The notes: generated by a model not told the origin, from the letters alone. A DNA stretch of 64,000 nucleotides from an uncultured Oscillospiraceae bacterium (GCA_900548305.1 URJZ01000002.1:40416-104415), one strand, 5' to 3'. Shown: positions 33,986 to 43,695, counted from the stretch's first letter. A program made the numbers and translations.

Positions 33986-34961
33986 GTCCTTTTTTCAAAT
34001 TTTCAACGTTTTGTTTCATAAGAGATAAATAGGTTTCTCCGTTTTCAAAGTCTGCTTTTGAAAGGTTATGACAAGAATGGAACAGTAGCATTTCTGCACC
34101 TGTTTCTTCACTGATGGAGCGAGAAATTTTTGGGTCTGTTAATTCTTCATAATAAATAACAGGGATTTGTTTTTCTTTGACTTCTGTTATTAACTCAGAT
34201 ACTGTTTTAGCGCTTGGCTCGGCTTCAGTGGAACAGGAGTCAAATGCAGATTTATATTCCAACCCATACTCGTGCGTAAAATAAAATAGTGCAAATCGGC
34301 TTCCAAACACAACTTCTTTTCGGCTGCCATTGGCTACTACCGTACGGATTTCTTGGTCCAACTGATCCAGTTGTGATAAATAATCGTTTGCGTTTTTAGT
34401 ATAATATTCTGCATTGTCCGGGTCAGCTTCACATAATATTTGCAAAATATTTTGCACCATTATCTTTGCATTGACAGGACTGGTCCAAATATGGGGGTCA
34501 TATTGATTCAGCTCATCTGCGTGTAATTCTTCAGAGGTATGAGTATGATCATCTTCTGCATGATTGTGTCCACCGCTGGGACTTTTTAGCAAGGGGATAT
34601 CTTTTGATACATTCAAAACATGAACAGATTCAGGTAGAGATTCAATGATATTATCTGCCCAGGTTTCCATGTTAGAGCCTGTATATAAAAAGACGTCTGC
34701 ATTGTGAATGGTGATGATATCAGATGGGGAAGGGTCGAAGGTATGACTTTCTACACCGGGAGGAAGAATCAACTCAATATTGGCTTTATCACCCGCTATT
34801 TGACGTGCAAAGTCGTATTGAGGAAACAGAGTAGCAACGATTGTAATTTTATTAGGATCATGTTCTGTATTTGTACTATTGTTGGAATTGGCAGAACTGC
34901 AGCCTGCTAATATTCCAACAGTAACGACTACTACAGCAAATAATGCAAGAAATTTTTTCAT
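33978..34961 (-). CDS. znuA: Zinc-binding lipoprotein ZnuA
   Basis: 327 residues. Signal peptide with lipobox ILAGC near residue 21. Cluster A-I fold motifs: VATLFPQYDFARQIAGD, LPPGVESHTFDPSPSD with a ligand His, and a His/Asp-rich loop at about residues 130-150 (GGHNHAEDDHTH), the feature that separates zinc-specific binding proteins from manganese ones. Further ligand region FGSRFALFYFTHEYGLEY. Between zur and znuC in one operon. Confidence 0.94.
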   Translation of the reverse strand: MKKFLALFAVVVVTVGILAGCSSANSNNSTNTEHDPNKITIVATLFPQYDFARQIAGDKANIELILPPGVESHTFDPSPSDIITIHNADVFLYTGSNMETWADNIIESLPESVHVLNVSKDIPLLKSPSGGHNHAEDDHTHTSEELHADELNQYDPHIWTSPVNAKIMVQNILQILCEADPDNAEYYTKNANDYLSQLDQLDQEIRTVVANGSRKEVVFGSRFALFYFTHEYGLEYKSAFDSCSTEAEPSAKTVSELITEVKEKQIPVIYYEELTDPKISRSISEETGAEMLLFHSCHNLSKADFENGETYLSLMKQNVENLKKGLE

Positions 34962-34974
34962 ATTAATCTCCTTT

Positions 34975-35391
34975 TTAGTTGGATTGTTTCATGCAGTTTT
35001 CGCACTGACCGTAGAATACGGTTCGGGAAGAATCTACCTGAAAGTGATGTTCTTTTAAAATGTGTTGTTCAATTCCATTCATAAAATTACAGTTTAAATG
35101 TATCAATTTTTTGCATGTAATACACTTTAAATGAAAATGCACTGCACATTCTTCTTTATTCACAGCATATTGATAGCATGCGCTGGAATCTTCCAGTAAA
35201 AACTTTCGTACATCTCCTTGATTTACCAACTTATCCATGTATCTGTAAACAGTGGCTTTTCCAACAGGATTTCCGGATTGTTTCAGATGGTCTACCACAT
35301 CGTCAACGGTCACGTGGCGTGATTGATTTTCGATTAGAAATTGTAAAATATGGTCGCGCTGTTTTGTTCGATATCCTCCGGATTGGGTCAT
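34975..35391 (-). CDS. zur: Fur-family repressor, probably Zur
   Basis: 138 residues. N-terminal winged helix (QRDHILQFLIENQSRHVTVDDVV...GKATVYRYMDKLVNQGDV), then the metal-sensor part with HFHLKCITCKKLIHLNC and C-terminal FYGQCENC, giving the paired CxxC structural zinc site. Position at the head of the znu genes and a palindrome between its promoter and start argue for zinc-dependent autorepression. Confidence 0.9.
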   Translation of the reverse strand: MTQSGGYRTKQRDHILQFLIENQSRHVTVDDVVDHLKQSGNPVGKATVYRYMDKLVNQGDVRKFLLEDSSACYQYAVNKEECAVHFHLKCITCKKLIHLNCNFMNGIEQHILKEHHFQVDSSRTVFYGQCENCMKQSN

Positions 35392-35408
35392 ATCAAAAAC
35401 ACCTCAAT

Positions 35409-35425
35409 TTGAAACTGATTTTCAA
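35409..35425. promoter_or_regulatory. Candidate Zur box
   Basis: Inverted repeat TTGAAA-N5-TTTCAA (minus strand), 10 bases downstream of the -10 and 17 bases before the zur start, a position that would block transcription. Confidence 0.55.
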
Positions 35426-35435
35426 TTTAGTTTTT

Positions 35436-35464
35436 ATATTACAATATTATTTGATGATAGTCAA
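35436..35464 (-). promoter_or_regulatory. Promoter of zur-znuACB
   Basis: Minus strand TTGACT (35459-35464), 17-base spacer, TAATAT (35436-35441). Confidence 0.75.
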
Positions 35465-35497
35465 TAAAAGTGAAAAAATAAACAAGAGCGGATATAG

Positions 35498-35528
35498 AAA
35501 AAAGACTTCCGATTGGAAGTCTTTTTTC
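35498..35528 (-). terminator. Terminator of rodA
   Basis: AAAAAAGACTTCC / GGAAGTCTTTTTT stem with GATT loop, 15 bases beyond the rodA stop. Confidence 0.92.
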
Positions 35529-35542
35529 TTGCAACGCTATTA

Positions 35543-36718
35543 TCAAACACGTTTGGTAATCAAGCGGGAAGAACTTAAATGAATTCTGTCCTTTTCGCTT
35601 TTATGCATATATACATTTTGTACAAGACCAAAACCTAAATACAAGCAAGCAGCAGAGGAGCCTCCGGCACTGAAAAACGGTAACGTAACACCCATAACAG
35701 GAAGTAGGCTCAGGCACATGCCAAGATTAATAATAGATTGGAATGTAATCATAGCAAAAAAGCCAAAGCACATATAAGTACCCAAATCATCACAGGATTT
35801 TCTGGCCGCATTCATAGTACGTAGCAGCAATAGTACAATTAATACCAATATTGCCATTGCCCCAAGAAAACCCAGTTGTTCTGCGGCTACAGAGAATATA
35901 AAGTCACTTTCCTGAACCGGAACTGCACTACGTTGTACACGAGGAGCGGTAAATAAACCACGACCAATTAATTCTCCCGAGCCAATAGAGATTTTTCCCT
36001 GAATTTGCTGCAAGCCTGCTCCCAATGGATCGGATTCCGGATTAAACATATTCAAAATCCTGTTTTTTTGATAATCGGCCAATAAATATTGCCAAGCCAA
36101 AGGAAGAATAACAATCAAACTTCCGAATAAAGCTGCAAAATAACGAAGTTGTACACCTGCAATAAACATCATTACAAGAAACATAAAGATAAATACAGCT
36201 GCTGCACCGTCATCACCTTGCAGATGGATGAGCACGACAGGAATCAAACAATGAATGGTAAGAAACAAAATTTGCAGCGGAGAAGTGATTTTTCCCTTTT
36301 CCTTTACAATGGATAAATGTTTTGCAAAGGTAATCATAAAGCCGATTTTTACTAATTCCGAAGGCTGAAAGGTAAGTCCACCGGGAAGTTTTATCCACGC
36401 CCGTGCATTGACGCCGGCATCACCCGTAACAGCCTGGCCAAAAAATAATGTGTATAAAATTAAAATAATAGATATTGCACCGATAAAATACCATGCTTTT
36501 GCAATGGAACGATAATCGATGATAGTTAATATAATAGCACCTACATAACCTATGATAATAGAAACTAACTGGACTGTAAAATAGCTTCGGCTTCCCTCAG
36601 GTGTGGGCACTGTTTTTAATAAAAGTAAGCTGTATGCGGAGATGACCAGCATAATACCCCAGAGCAGCTTATCTGCCCTTTTAAAGTAATTGAATAATGC
36701 ATTTCCTACCTTAGACAA
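35543..36718 (-). CDS. rodA: FtsW/RodA/SpoVE-family SEDS glycosyltransferase
   Basis: 391 residues, about ten transmembrane segments. SEDS polymerises lipid II into glycan strands together with a class B PBP. Conserved blocks: ARAWIKLPGGLTFQPSELVKI, the Asp region in LIHLQGDDGAAAVF, QESDFIFSVAAEQLGFLGA and MGVTLPFFSAGGSSAACLYLGFGLV. PSELVKIGF is nearer RodA than FtsW, but the assignment between paralogues is not certain. TTG start with AAGGAGGTG upstream. No PBP2 or mreBCD genes adjoin. Confidence 0.88.
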   Translation of the reverse strand: MSKVGNALFNYFKRADKLLWGIMLVISAYSLLLLKTVPTPEGSRSYFTVQLVSIIIGYVGAIILTIIDYRSIAKAWYFIGAISIILILYTLFFGQAVTGDAGVNARAWIKLPGGLTFQPSELVKIGFMITFAKHLSIVKEKGKITSPLQILFLTIHCLIPVVLIHLQGDDGAAAVFIFMFLVMMFIAGVQLRYFAALFGSLIVILPLAWQYLLADYQKNRILNMFNPESDPLGAGLQQIQGKISIGSGELIGRGLFTAPRVQRSAVPVQESDFIFSVAAEQLGFLGAMAILVLIVLLLLRTMNAARKSCDDLGTYMCFGFFAMITFQSIINLGMCLSLLPVMGVTLPFFSAGGSSAACLYLGFGLVQNVYMHKSEKDRIHLSSSRLITKRV

Positions 36719-36859
36719 AATGCACCTCCTTGTAATAAAACAGACTCTTTATTCTTATATATACGTTCGTTTGTATTTTCATCTTTTTATTATTGCAAAT
36801 CCATTATATTATTTCTATCTATAAAGTTCAAGTATGGGCTTTTTTTCAATTTCGTAATA

Positions 36860-36868
36860 TGGTATACT
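36860..36868 (+). promoter_or_regulatory. Extended -10 promoter of fhs
   Basis: TGG-TATACT, 34 bases before the fhs start; the upstream -35 region is T-rich without clear consensus. Confidence 0.55.
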
Positions 36869-36902
36869 TTATTCAGTAATATTTGTGTAAGGAGACAGTA
36901 AC

Positions 36903-38570
36903 ATGCTTACAGACATCGAAATTGCCCAACAGGCAAACATTCTTCCAATTCGAGAAATTGCATCAAATCTTGGATTAACGGAAGATGACTACGAACCGTA
37001 TGGTAAGTACAAAGCAAAATTAACAGAAGAATTGTTCCAAAAAATGGAGAACAAACAAGATGGTAAACTAATTTTGGTTACCGCAATTAATCCAACACCG
37101 GCAGGCGAAGGTAAAACAACCACTACGACTGGTTTGGGTCAAGCAATGCATAAGATCGGAAAAAATGCAGTTATTGCTTTACGTGAACCTTCTTTAGGTC
37201 CTGTGTTTGGTGTAAAAGGCGGTGCGGCAGGCGGCGGATATGCACAAGTGCTTCCAATGGAAGATATTAACTTGCATTTTACAGGTGATATGCACGCAAT
37301 TACTGCTGCCAATAATTTATTGTGTGCGCTATTGGACAACCATATTCAGCAAGGCAATGTATTGGGAATTGATGCAAGAAGAATCAATGTGTCCCGTTGC
37401 ATGGATATGAATGACCGTGCTTTGAGAAGTGTTGTAGTAGGTTTGGGAGGAAAGCCAAACGGTTTTGTACGTGAAGATGGATTCTGCATTACAGTTGCCA
37501 GTGAGGTTATGGCTATTTTGTGTCTTGCAGAGGATTTGGATGATTTAAAAGAACGTTTGGGTAATATTTTGGTAGCATATTCTTATGACAACAAACCCAT
37601 TTATGCACGTGATTTAAATGCCAACGGAGCTATGGCTGTATTGCTGAAAGAGGCAATCAAGCCAAACTTAGTTCAAACTTTGGAGGGTACCCCTGTCATT
37701 ATGCACGGCGGTCCTTTTGCCAATATTGCACATGGATGCAACTCTGTTCGCGCAACTAAATTGGCTTTGAAATTGGGTGACTACTGCATTACAGAAGCAG
37801 GCTTTGGTTCAGACCTTGGTGCAGAGAAGTTTTTTGACATCAAATGCCGTTATGCCGGTTTAAAACCAAGTGCGGTTGTTTTGGTAGCAACTGCTCGTGC
37901 GCTGAAATACAACGGCGGCGTGCCAAAAACAGAAACAGCTCAAGAGAATTTGGAAGCACTGAAAAAGGGTATTGTAAACCTTGGCGCCCACATTGACAAT
38001 ATGAGAAAATATGGCGTTCCTGTTGTCGTTGCAATCAATCGATTCCATACCGACAGTGATGCTGAACTAAAATTCATTGAAGATTATTGCCGTGAACATA
38101 ATGCAGAATTTGCGTTGTCTGAAGTATTTGCAAAAGGCGGGGAAGGTGGAATTGAGCTTGCTGAAAAAGTATGCAAGGCAGCAGAACAAGGTTCTGATTT
38201 CCAACCGTTATATGATGCAAATCTGACTATCAAAGAGAAACTCAACCGCATTGCAAAAGACATCTATGGTGCAAGTGAAGTTGTATTTACCAAAAAAGCC
38301 GAAACTTCTTTACAAGCAATTATTGCTTTGGGAGGAGATAACTTACCTGTTTGTGTAGCAAAAACACAATATTCTTTGTCAGATGATCCTACTTTGTTAG
38401 GACGTCCGGAAGGCTTTAAAATTACCATTAAAGATTTGCGTTTATCTAATGGTGCCGGATTTGTTGTGGCATACGCAGGTGATATTATGATTATGCCTGG
38501 TTTGCCAAAGGTACCGGCAGCAAACAAAATTGATGTGGATAACAACGGAGTAGTTTCCGGTTTATTTTAA
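36903..38570 (+). CDS. fhs: Formate-tetrahydrofolate ligase
   Basis: Makes 10-formyl-THF from formate, ATP and THF; used in one-carbon supply and in the methyl branch of acetogenesis. 555 residues, normal length. Motifs: P-loop NPTPAGEGKTTTTTGLGQA, EPSLGPVFGVKGGAAGGGYAQV, HFTGDMHAITAANNLL, and the C-terminal KTQYSLSDDP and LSNGAGFVVAYAGDIMIMPGLP. Own promoter; 27 bases separate it from tsaE. Other Wood-Ljungdahl genes are not in the window, so acetogenesis cannot be claimed. Confidence 0.97.
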   Translation: MLTDIEIAQQANILPIREIASNLGLTEDDYEPYGKYKAKLTEELFQKMENKQDGKLILVTAINPTPAGEGKTTTTTGLGQAMHKIGKNAVIALREPSLGPVFGVKGGAAGGGYAQVLPMEDINLHFTGDMHAITAANNLLCALLDNHIQQGNVLGIDARRINVSRCMDMNDRALRSVVVGLGGKPNGFVREDGFCITVASEVMAILCLAEDLDDLKERLGNILVAYSYDNKPIYARDLNANGAMAVLLKEAIKPNLVQTLEGTPVIMHGGPFANIAHGCNSVRATKLALKLGDYCITEAGFGSDLGAEKFFDIKCRYAGLKPSAVVLVATARALKYNGGVPKTETAQENLEALKKGIVNLGAHIDNMRKYGVPVVVAINRFHTDSDAELKFIEDYCREHNAEFALSEVFAKGGEGGIELAEKVCKAAEQGSDFQPLYDANLTIKEKLNRIAKDIYGASEVVFTKKAETSLQAIIALGGDNLPVCVAKTQYSLSDDPTLLGRPEGFKITIKDLRLSNGAGFVVAYAGDIMIMPGLPKVPAANKIDVDNNGVVSGLF

Positions 38571-38597
38571 TGATAGGATTAGAAAGGAGGTTTTCCC

Positions 38598-39023
38598 TTG
38601 TCACAATTTTTAAGCCATTCTCCAGAAGAAACAGAGGATTTCGGCTTTCGTTTGGCACAACAGTTACAAGGCGGAGAAGTTATTGCCATGTATGGCGGAA
38701 TGGGAATGGGGAAAACAGCCTTTACAAGAGGGTTGGCACGAGGATTGGAAATAGACCATGGTGTATCTAGCCCTACTTTTGCTTTGGTACATGAATATCA
38801 AGGACGACTGACGGTTTATCACTTTGATATGTTTCGTGTGGAGAGTTGGGACGATTTGTACTCCACAGGTTTTTATGATTATTTAGAAACAGGCGCTGTT
38901 TTAGTGATAGAGTGGAGCGAACATATAGAAGAAGCTTTGCCAAAGGATTGTATTAAAATTCAAATTGCACTTGGAGCGCATGAAAACGAGCGGATATTTA
39001 CCGTAGAGGGAGGCAACCTATGA
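38598..39023 (+). CDS. tsaE: tRNA t6A biosynthesis ATPase TsaE
   Basis: 141 residues, small P-loop ATPase needed with TsaB and TsaD for N6-threonylcarbamoyl-adenosine in ANN-decoding tRNAs. Walker A GGMGMGKTAFTRGLARG, then SPTFALVHEYQG, YHFDMFRVES and VIEWSEHIEEALP. TTG start with AAAGGAGG eight bases upstream. Overlaps tsaB by four bases. Confidence 0.95.
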   Translation: MSQFLSHSPEETEDFGFRLAQQLQGGEVIAMYGGMGMGKTAFTRGLARGLEIDHGVSSPTFALVHEYQGRLTVYHFDMFRVESWDDLYSTGFYDYLETGAVLVIEWSEHIEEALPKDCIKIQIALGAHENERIFTVEGGNL

Positions 39024-39733
39024 AAATATTGGCGCTGGATTCCTCAGCGGTATCAGCTTCGGCAGCCATTTTAGATGACGATAAAGTATTGGGCGAATTT
39101 TTTATCAATACAAAGCAAACACACAGCCAAACATTGATGCCAATGGTTCAGCAAGTGTTGACCCAAACAAAAACAAATTTGGAAGAAATTGATTTATTTG
39201 CTGTTTCTGCAGGTCCCGGCTCTTTTACGGGAGTACGTATTGGTGTAGCATGTGTAAAAGGAATGGCATTTGCACAAAATAAGCCTTGCATTGGTGTATC
39301 CACGTTAGAAGCAATGGCTTATCCGCTTTCTATGTTAAACGGCATCATATGTGCAGTGATGGATGCAAGATGTCAGCAGGTTTATCATGCGTTGTTTCGA
39401 GTGAACGGGAGTGCAGTGGAACGCATTTGCGACGATTGTGCGGTTGCAATCAGCGATTTGGCGGAATCTTTGCAGCAATATTCCAATGAAACTATATACT
39501 TGGTTGGGGATGGAGCAAAACTCTGCTATGAATCGGAAGCATTTCAGCCATTGCAGCTACAACTTGTTGCCGAACATTTACAATATCAGCGTGCGGTTGG
39601 GGTGGCACAATGTGCTACCGCGCATTTGAAACAAGAAGACTGCACAGTAACAGCAGAACAACTGGCACCTGTTTATTTAAGGTTGCCACAAGCAGAACGT
39701 GAGTTAAAAAAGAAGTTGGAGGGTAAAACATGA
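39020..39733 (+). CDS. tsaB: tRNA t6A biosynthesis protein TsaB
   Basis: 237 residues, inactive ASKHA-fold homologue of TsaD that acts as its scaffold. LALDSSAVSASAAIL, THSQTLMPMVQQVL, SAGPGSFTGVRIGVACVKGMA and GVSTLEAMA are the typical blocks. ATGA overlap at both ends (tsaE before, rpiB after). rimI and tsaD, frequent neighbours, are absent here. Confidence 0.95.
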   Translation: MKILALDSSAVSASAAILDDDKVLGEFFINTKQTHSQTLMPMVQQVLTQTKTNLEEIDLFAVSAGPGSFTGVRIGVACVKGMAFAQNKPCIGVSTLEAMAYPLSMLNGIICAVMDARCQQVYHALFRVNGSAVERICDDCAVAISDLAESLQQYSNETIYLVGDGAKLCYESEAFQPLQLQLVAEHLQYQRAVGVAQCATAHLKQEDCTVTAEQLAPVYLRLPQAERELKKKLEGKT

Positions 39734-40170
39734 TAGCCTTGGGAGCAGACCATGGTGGTTTTTTGTTGAAGGAAGCAATCAAAGCCTATTTGGAGCAAGA
39801 AAATATTGCATACCATGATTTTGGCACCTATAGTGAAGATTCTGTGGACTATGCGCCAATTGCAGAGCAAGTAGCGCATGCGGTTGCAAATGGAGAGGCA
39901 GAAAAAGGTATTCTTTGCTGTGGTACCGGAATCGGCATTTCTATTGCGGCTAATAAAGTAAAAGGAATTCGTGCGGCTGTAGTAACTAATGCATTCTGTG
40001 CAAAAGCAACACGTGAGCATAACGATGCAAATATTCTTTGCATGGGTGGTCGTGTGATTACAGAAAAAGATGCTGTCGAGTTTACAAAGATATTTTTAAC
40101 CACAGAATTTGAGGGCGGACGCCATCAAAGAAGAATTGACCAAATTGCTGCAATTGAGCAGAAAAACTAA
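39730..40170 (+). CDS. rpiB: Ribose-5-phosphate isomerase B
   Basis: 146 residues, interconverts ribose 5-phosphate and ribulose 5-phosphate (or related sugar phosphates in the LacAB/RpiB family). GADHGGFLLKEAI holds the substrate-binding Asp and His, CCGTGIGISIAANK the catalytic Cys, and TREHNDANILCMGGR the ring-opening His. Final gene of the tsa unit, followed by a terminator. Confidence 0.94.
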   Translation: MIALGADHGGFLLKEAIKAYLEQENIAYHDFGTYSEDSVDYAPIAEQVAHAVANGEAEKGILCCGTGIGISIAANKVKGIRAAVVTNAFCAKATREHNDANILCMGGRVITEKDAVEFTKIFLTTEFEGGRHQRRIDQIAAIEQKN

Positions 40171-40211
40171 AAAAGAAGCTGTCATCTGAAGAGATGACAG
40201 CTTCTTTTTTA
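40170..40211. terminator. Bidirectional terminator
   Basis: AAAAAAGAAGCTGTCATCT / AGATGACAGCTTCTTTTTT stem, GAAG loop, between convergent rpiB and the mutarotase-like gene. Confidence 0.95.
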
Positions 40212-41138
40212 TACCAGTGTTTCAAGAAATGTTTGATATGCTTCGTTGTTGTTTGGTTTTTCTGTAATCGTTGTGTGGAATAAGGAAAAGTTTTCCACAT
40301 GTTTTACGGTATCTTCCGGTTCAATGCGATACAATGGACTTTGTACTGTTAGTTCCAAGAAATCTTTACTGCAGTAAACTTGGCTAGAAGCGTCATTGTC
40401 AGGGTAAACCGCTTTTGCATCATGTACATACCGTTTCGACAGTACAGTATTTCCGTTTACGTATGAAAGCCAGCCTTGTCTATTATTGTATCCTATTTTA
40501 AAAGGGTAATCTATTGATGCGTCTTGTTGAACGATCATAAAATCACTGTGCATATCAAAACGTTGGTCATGCAATCTTGTAAAAGGCCAGTATACATAAA
40601 CACGGTCTGCTACAAAGAATTCATTGCCCTGATTTTGAGGCAATACAGCAAATCCGCCCGGTTTTACCATAGTGCTACTACACAAGGCAACACGCTGTAT
40701 ATCAGCGGAGTGATTGGCGGCAGTATGCACAATCATAAAGTCAGAGCCTGTTTCACCTAACATAATTTTATAAGATAATTGAAGACCTGAAGTTTTTTGC
40801 GTAGGGGCTTGAAAGAGAACGCCGTCATTATCTATGCTGTACACAACAGCTTCGTTGTCAGGATAGCGTGCTTCCGGTAGGTGGGACGGGCTTAAATAAA
40901 AGCGGTGTCCTCCATATAGATAATGATATGCTGTTTGTCCACATATTTGAGAAATTTCATTGTTTAGAAAGAAATGTTTTTGCTCTTTGTCTTGAAATAA
41001 AATGTTTTCTTCTCCAATAAATCCTAAATAAACAATACGAGGTCCCTTTTCTACCGTAACAATCAATTTAATGGTCTGATTGCTGATAGAAATGCAAGAA
41101 CCATAATTTTCATAGTTGATTTCTTTGATATTAGTCAT
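40209..41138 (-). CDS. Galactose-mutarotase-like protein of unknown function
   Basis: 309 residues. Beta-rich pattern like aldose 1-epimerase/mutarotase or DUF4380/4432-type proteins: KLIVTVEKGPRIVYLGFIGEENILF, then YHLYGGHRFYLSPSH-like region and NRQGWLSYVNGNTVLSKRY. Catalytic residues of true mutarotases cannot be assigned with confidence. Six bases downstream of tmcAL on the same strand, probably co-transcribed. Sugar-related role is inference from fold only. Confidence 0.6.
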   Translation of the reverse strand: MTNIKEINYENYGSCISISNQTIKLIVTVEKGPRIVYLGFIGEENILFQDKEQKHFFLNNEISQICGQTAYHYLYGGHRFYLSPSHLPEARYPDNEAVVYSIDNDGVLFQAPTQKTSGLQLSYKIMLGETGSDFMIVHTAANHSADIQRVALCSSTMVKPGGFAVLPQNQGNEFFVADRVYVYWPFTRLHDQRFDMHSDFMIVQQDASIDYPFKIGYNNRQGWLSYVNGNTVLSKRYVHDAKAVYPDNDASSQVYCSKDFLELTVQSPLYRIEPEDTVKHVENFSLFHTTITEKPNNNEAYQTFLETLV

Positions 41139-41144
41139 AGTGAA

Positions 41145-42365
41145 TCACCTTTCGTTACATAACGCGGTTACAATACCTTGTGTGAATTCTTTACTGCAGG
41201 GCTGCACCTGCGGAGTGGATAATCCGTATAAATCCGTCGCAGTTGCTTCCAAATCAAACAGTGTTTTTGCGTACGGCGATAATTTTCTCAATTGATGATA
41301 CTGAGTAATCATTGGTAAAGAAGCAGTTTGTTTTAGAAGAGGTAATAGCTCTTTTCCTTTTTGATTGAATCCCAGTACATGCAAATACGGAGGAGGAGTT
41401 CGCGTATAAGCGGCCTGTACATTTAAAAATGCACAAAGTGTAATACGACGAATGCGCGCATGTGTATAACGTTTTGTTTTTACGTGTGCATAAAAATCAG
41501 TTAATGAAACAGCCGTTTTTGCCGCTTTATATAGTCTATGCTCTAACCCTTCGGAAACGTCAGGCAAATTTGCAAATTCTTGCAGTGTCATGGTTCTCAA
41601 TTTTGCCAAAATTGCTCTTTCTAAGGGTTGTATAGAAGCAGGAGCTGTTTTATTTTGTATTGCACTTTTCAAATATGGATAAGTTTTTTGGGGAACATAA
41701 GTAGCATACTCCTGATTTTGTTCAATCATACGTCGAATTTGGGAAGCAGATGCAATTTTTTTCGGCGGAAGTGAACTGTCGTGATGTGAGGCACCAATCC
41801 GTTTTATAGTAAATGGCTCAATGGTCGAATTGGTGTCTTTTAAAGCGTTGCAATAAGCAATGGCAAGGATATTATTTGGATGTTCCAATAAAGAAGCGGT
41901 CTCTTGATTTGTAAGAGACAACATAGCTGCCTGGCGTGCAGAGGCAAAAGTAACTCCTTTTTGCAATTCAACTTGTAATGTCTGAGAAAACTGCTCTGTT
42001 CTTAATATATCCGCAGCGGAAGACAGTGCTTTTATATCACCGCATTCACTGCCAAAACTTAGTTGGTGGACACAACCCAATGCATTGGCAATGGCTACAC
42101 CTCCTGCAGCAAATGTTTCAGCGCCTGAAACAGCCCAAGGAAGCGGCAGTTCAACTACCAAATCAACACCGGCACTTAAAGCGGTTTTTGTACGAACCCA
42201 TTTATCAAAATAAGCTGGTTCACCTCGTTGTACAAAATTTCCGCTCATAATTGCTACAATATGTGTGGCGCCGGATTGTCTAGTTTGTACAATAAGTGAT
42301 TGATGTCCTAAATGATATGGATTAAATTCGGAAATTATACCAGAAATTTTAAAATTTTGCGTCAT
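41145..42365 (-). CDS. tmcAL: tRNA(Met) cytidine acetate ligase
   Basis: 406 residues. Nucleotidyltransferase start ISEFNPYHLGHQSL with HxGH motif, SGNFVQRGEPAYFDKWVRTKTAL, FGSECGDI and a C-terminal helical part binding tRNA. Family members activate acetate with ATP to form N4-acetylcytidine at the wobble base of elongator tRNA-Met. The divergent neighbour ackA also handles acetate, which may be coincidence. Length normal. Confidence 0.92.
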   Translation of the reverse strand: MTQNFKISGIISEFNPYHLGHQSLIVQTRQSGATHIVAIMSGNFVQRGEPAYFDKWVRTKTALSAGVDLVVELPLPWAVSGAETFAAGGVAIANALGCVHQLSFGSECGDIKALSSAADILRTEQFSQTLQVELQKGVTFASARQAAMLSLTNQETASLLEHPNNILAIAYCNALKDTNSTIEPFTIKRIGASHHDSSLPPKKIASASQIRRMIEQNQEYATYVPQKTYPYLKSAIQNKTAPASIQPLERAILAKLRTMTLQEFANLPDVSEGLEHRLYKAAKTAVSLTDFYAHVKTKRYTHARIRRITLCAFLNVQAAYTRTPPPYLHVLGFNQKGKELLPLLKQTASLPMITQYHQLRKLSPYAKTLFDLEATATDLYGLSTPQVQPCSKEFTQGIVTALCNER

Positions 42366-42471
42366 TTTTTAATCAAAAATCCTTGAATTTTGTTATTGTT
42401 TATAATATAGTATAGTGTATATGATTCCTGAGTTAGATTCAATAGTTTATTCACCTATAGGAGGAAAAGCA

Positions 42472-43695
42472 ATGAAAATTTTGGTCATTAATGCAGGTAG
42501 TTCTTCTCTGAAATATCAGTTAATCGATATGGAAAATGAATCTGTTGTTGCAAAAGGTATTTGTGAACGTATCGGAATGAATGACGGTATCTTTTCACAT
42601 AAAACATTTGACGGAAGAGAGAAAAACCTAACCACAGATATGGAAGATCACACTCAGGCGTTCCAATTGGTAAAAGATGCTTTGATTGACAGTAAAGTAG
42701 GCGTTATTCAAAGTTTAAGCGAAGTTGCTGCTATTGGACACCGTGTTGTGCAGGGTGGTTCTATTTTCAGTAAATCTGTTTTAATTACTGACGATGTACT
42801 AAAAGGCATCGAGTCTTTAAACCCTTTGGCACCGTTACATAATCCTGCACATGTGCAAGGAATTCGTGCATGCCAAGATGTTTTTGGTACAGAAGTGCCT
42901 CAGGTTGCCGTATTTGATACAGCCTTCCATTCCACAATGCCACCAAAAGCTTATACGTTTGCGATTCCTTATGAATATTATGAGAAATATGCAGTACGCC
43001 GCTACGGTTTTCACGGAACTTCCCATAAATACGTTAGCCATCGTTGCGCAGAAATTATGGGAAAACCAATTGAAAAACTAAAACTGATTACTTGTCATTT
43101 AGGTAACGGTTCTTCCATTACCGCCGTGCAAGACGGGCGGGTTTTGGATACCACGATGGGATTAACTCCGTTGGATGGTTTTATGATGGGTACACGTTCC
43201 GGTACACTGGATCCTTCTGTTGTAACATTTATTATGGAAAAAGAAAACTTAACTCCTAAAGAAATGGATACTATTTTAAATAAAAAATCCGGTTTGCTAG
43301 GCGTGTCAGGTGTATCTAGCGATGCTCGTGATGTTGCACAAGCAGTAGTAGAGGGTAATCCAAGAGCTGTTTTGGCACAGGAAATGTTGGTATACCAAAT
43401 TGTGAAATATATTGGTGCGTTTGCAGCAGCTATGAATGGGGTTGATGCCATTGTATTTACAGCTGGTTTAGGCGAAAACCACGTTATTGTACGCCAAAGA
43501 GTATGTGAGTCTTTAAAATATTTAGGTATTACTCCTGATATTAATTTAAATGAAAAAATGACTCGTGGTAATGAAGGTAAAATTACAACAGAAAACTCAA
43601 CAGTAGATGTATATGTTATCCCAACCAATGAAGAATTAGTAATTGCTCGCGATACCAGAAGTATTTTAGAAGCAATGCGATATGCAAATCTTTAA
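42472..43695 (+). CDS. ackA: Acetate kinase
   Basis: 407 residues; substrate-level ATP formation from acetyl phosphate. MKILVINAGSSSLKYQL, GHRVVQGG, the catalytic Arg/Asp regions, RYGFHGTSHKYV, CHLGNGSSI and GTRSGTLDPSVV are complete. ATG 42472 with AGGAGG seven bases upstream is preferred over the in-frame ATG at 42415. No pta gene adjoins. Several TATAAT-like boxes (42400-42415) lie upstream without a clear -35. Confidence 0.97.
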   Translation: MKILVINAGSSSLKYQLIDMENESVVAKGICERIGMNDGIFSHKTFDGREKNLTTDMEDHTQAFQLVKDALIDSKVGVIQSLSEVAAIGHRVVQGGSIFSKSVLITDDVLKGIESLNPLAPLHNPAHVQGIRACQDVFGTEVPQVAVFDTAFHSTMPPKAYTFAIPYEYYEKYAVRRYGFHGTSHKYVSHRCAEIMGKPIEKLKLITCHLGNGSSITAVQDGRVLDTTMGLTPLDGFMMGTRSGTLDPSVVTFIMEKENLTPKEMDTILNKKSGLLGVSGVSSDARDVAQAVVEGNPRAVLAQEMLVYQIVKYIGAFAAAMNGVDAIVFTAGLGENHVIVRQRVCESLKYLGITPDINLNEKMTRGNEGKITTENSTVDVYVIPTNEELVIARDTRSILEAMRYANL

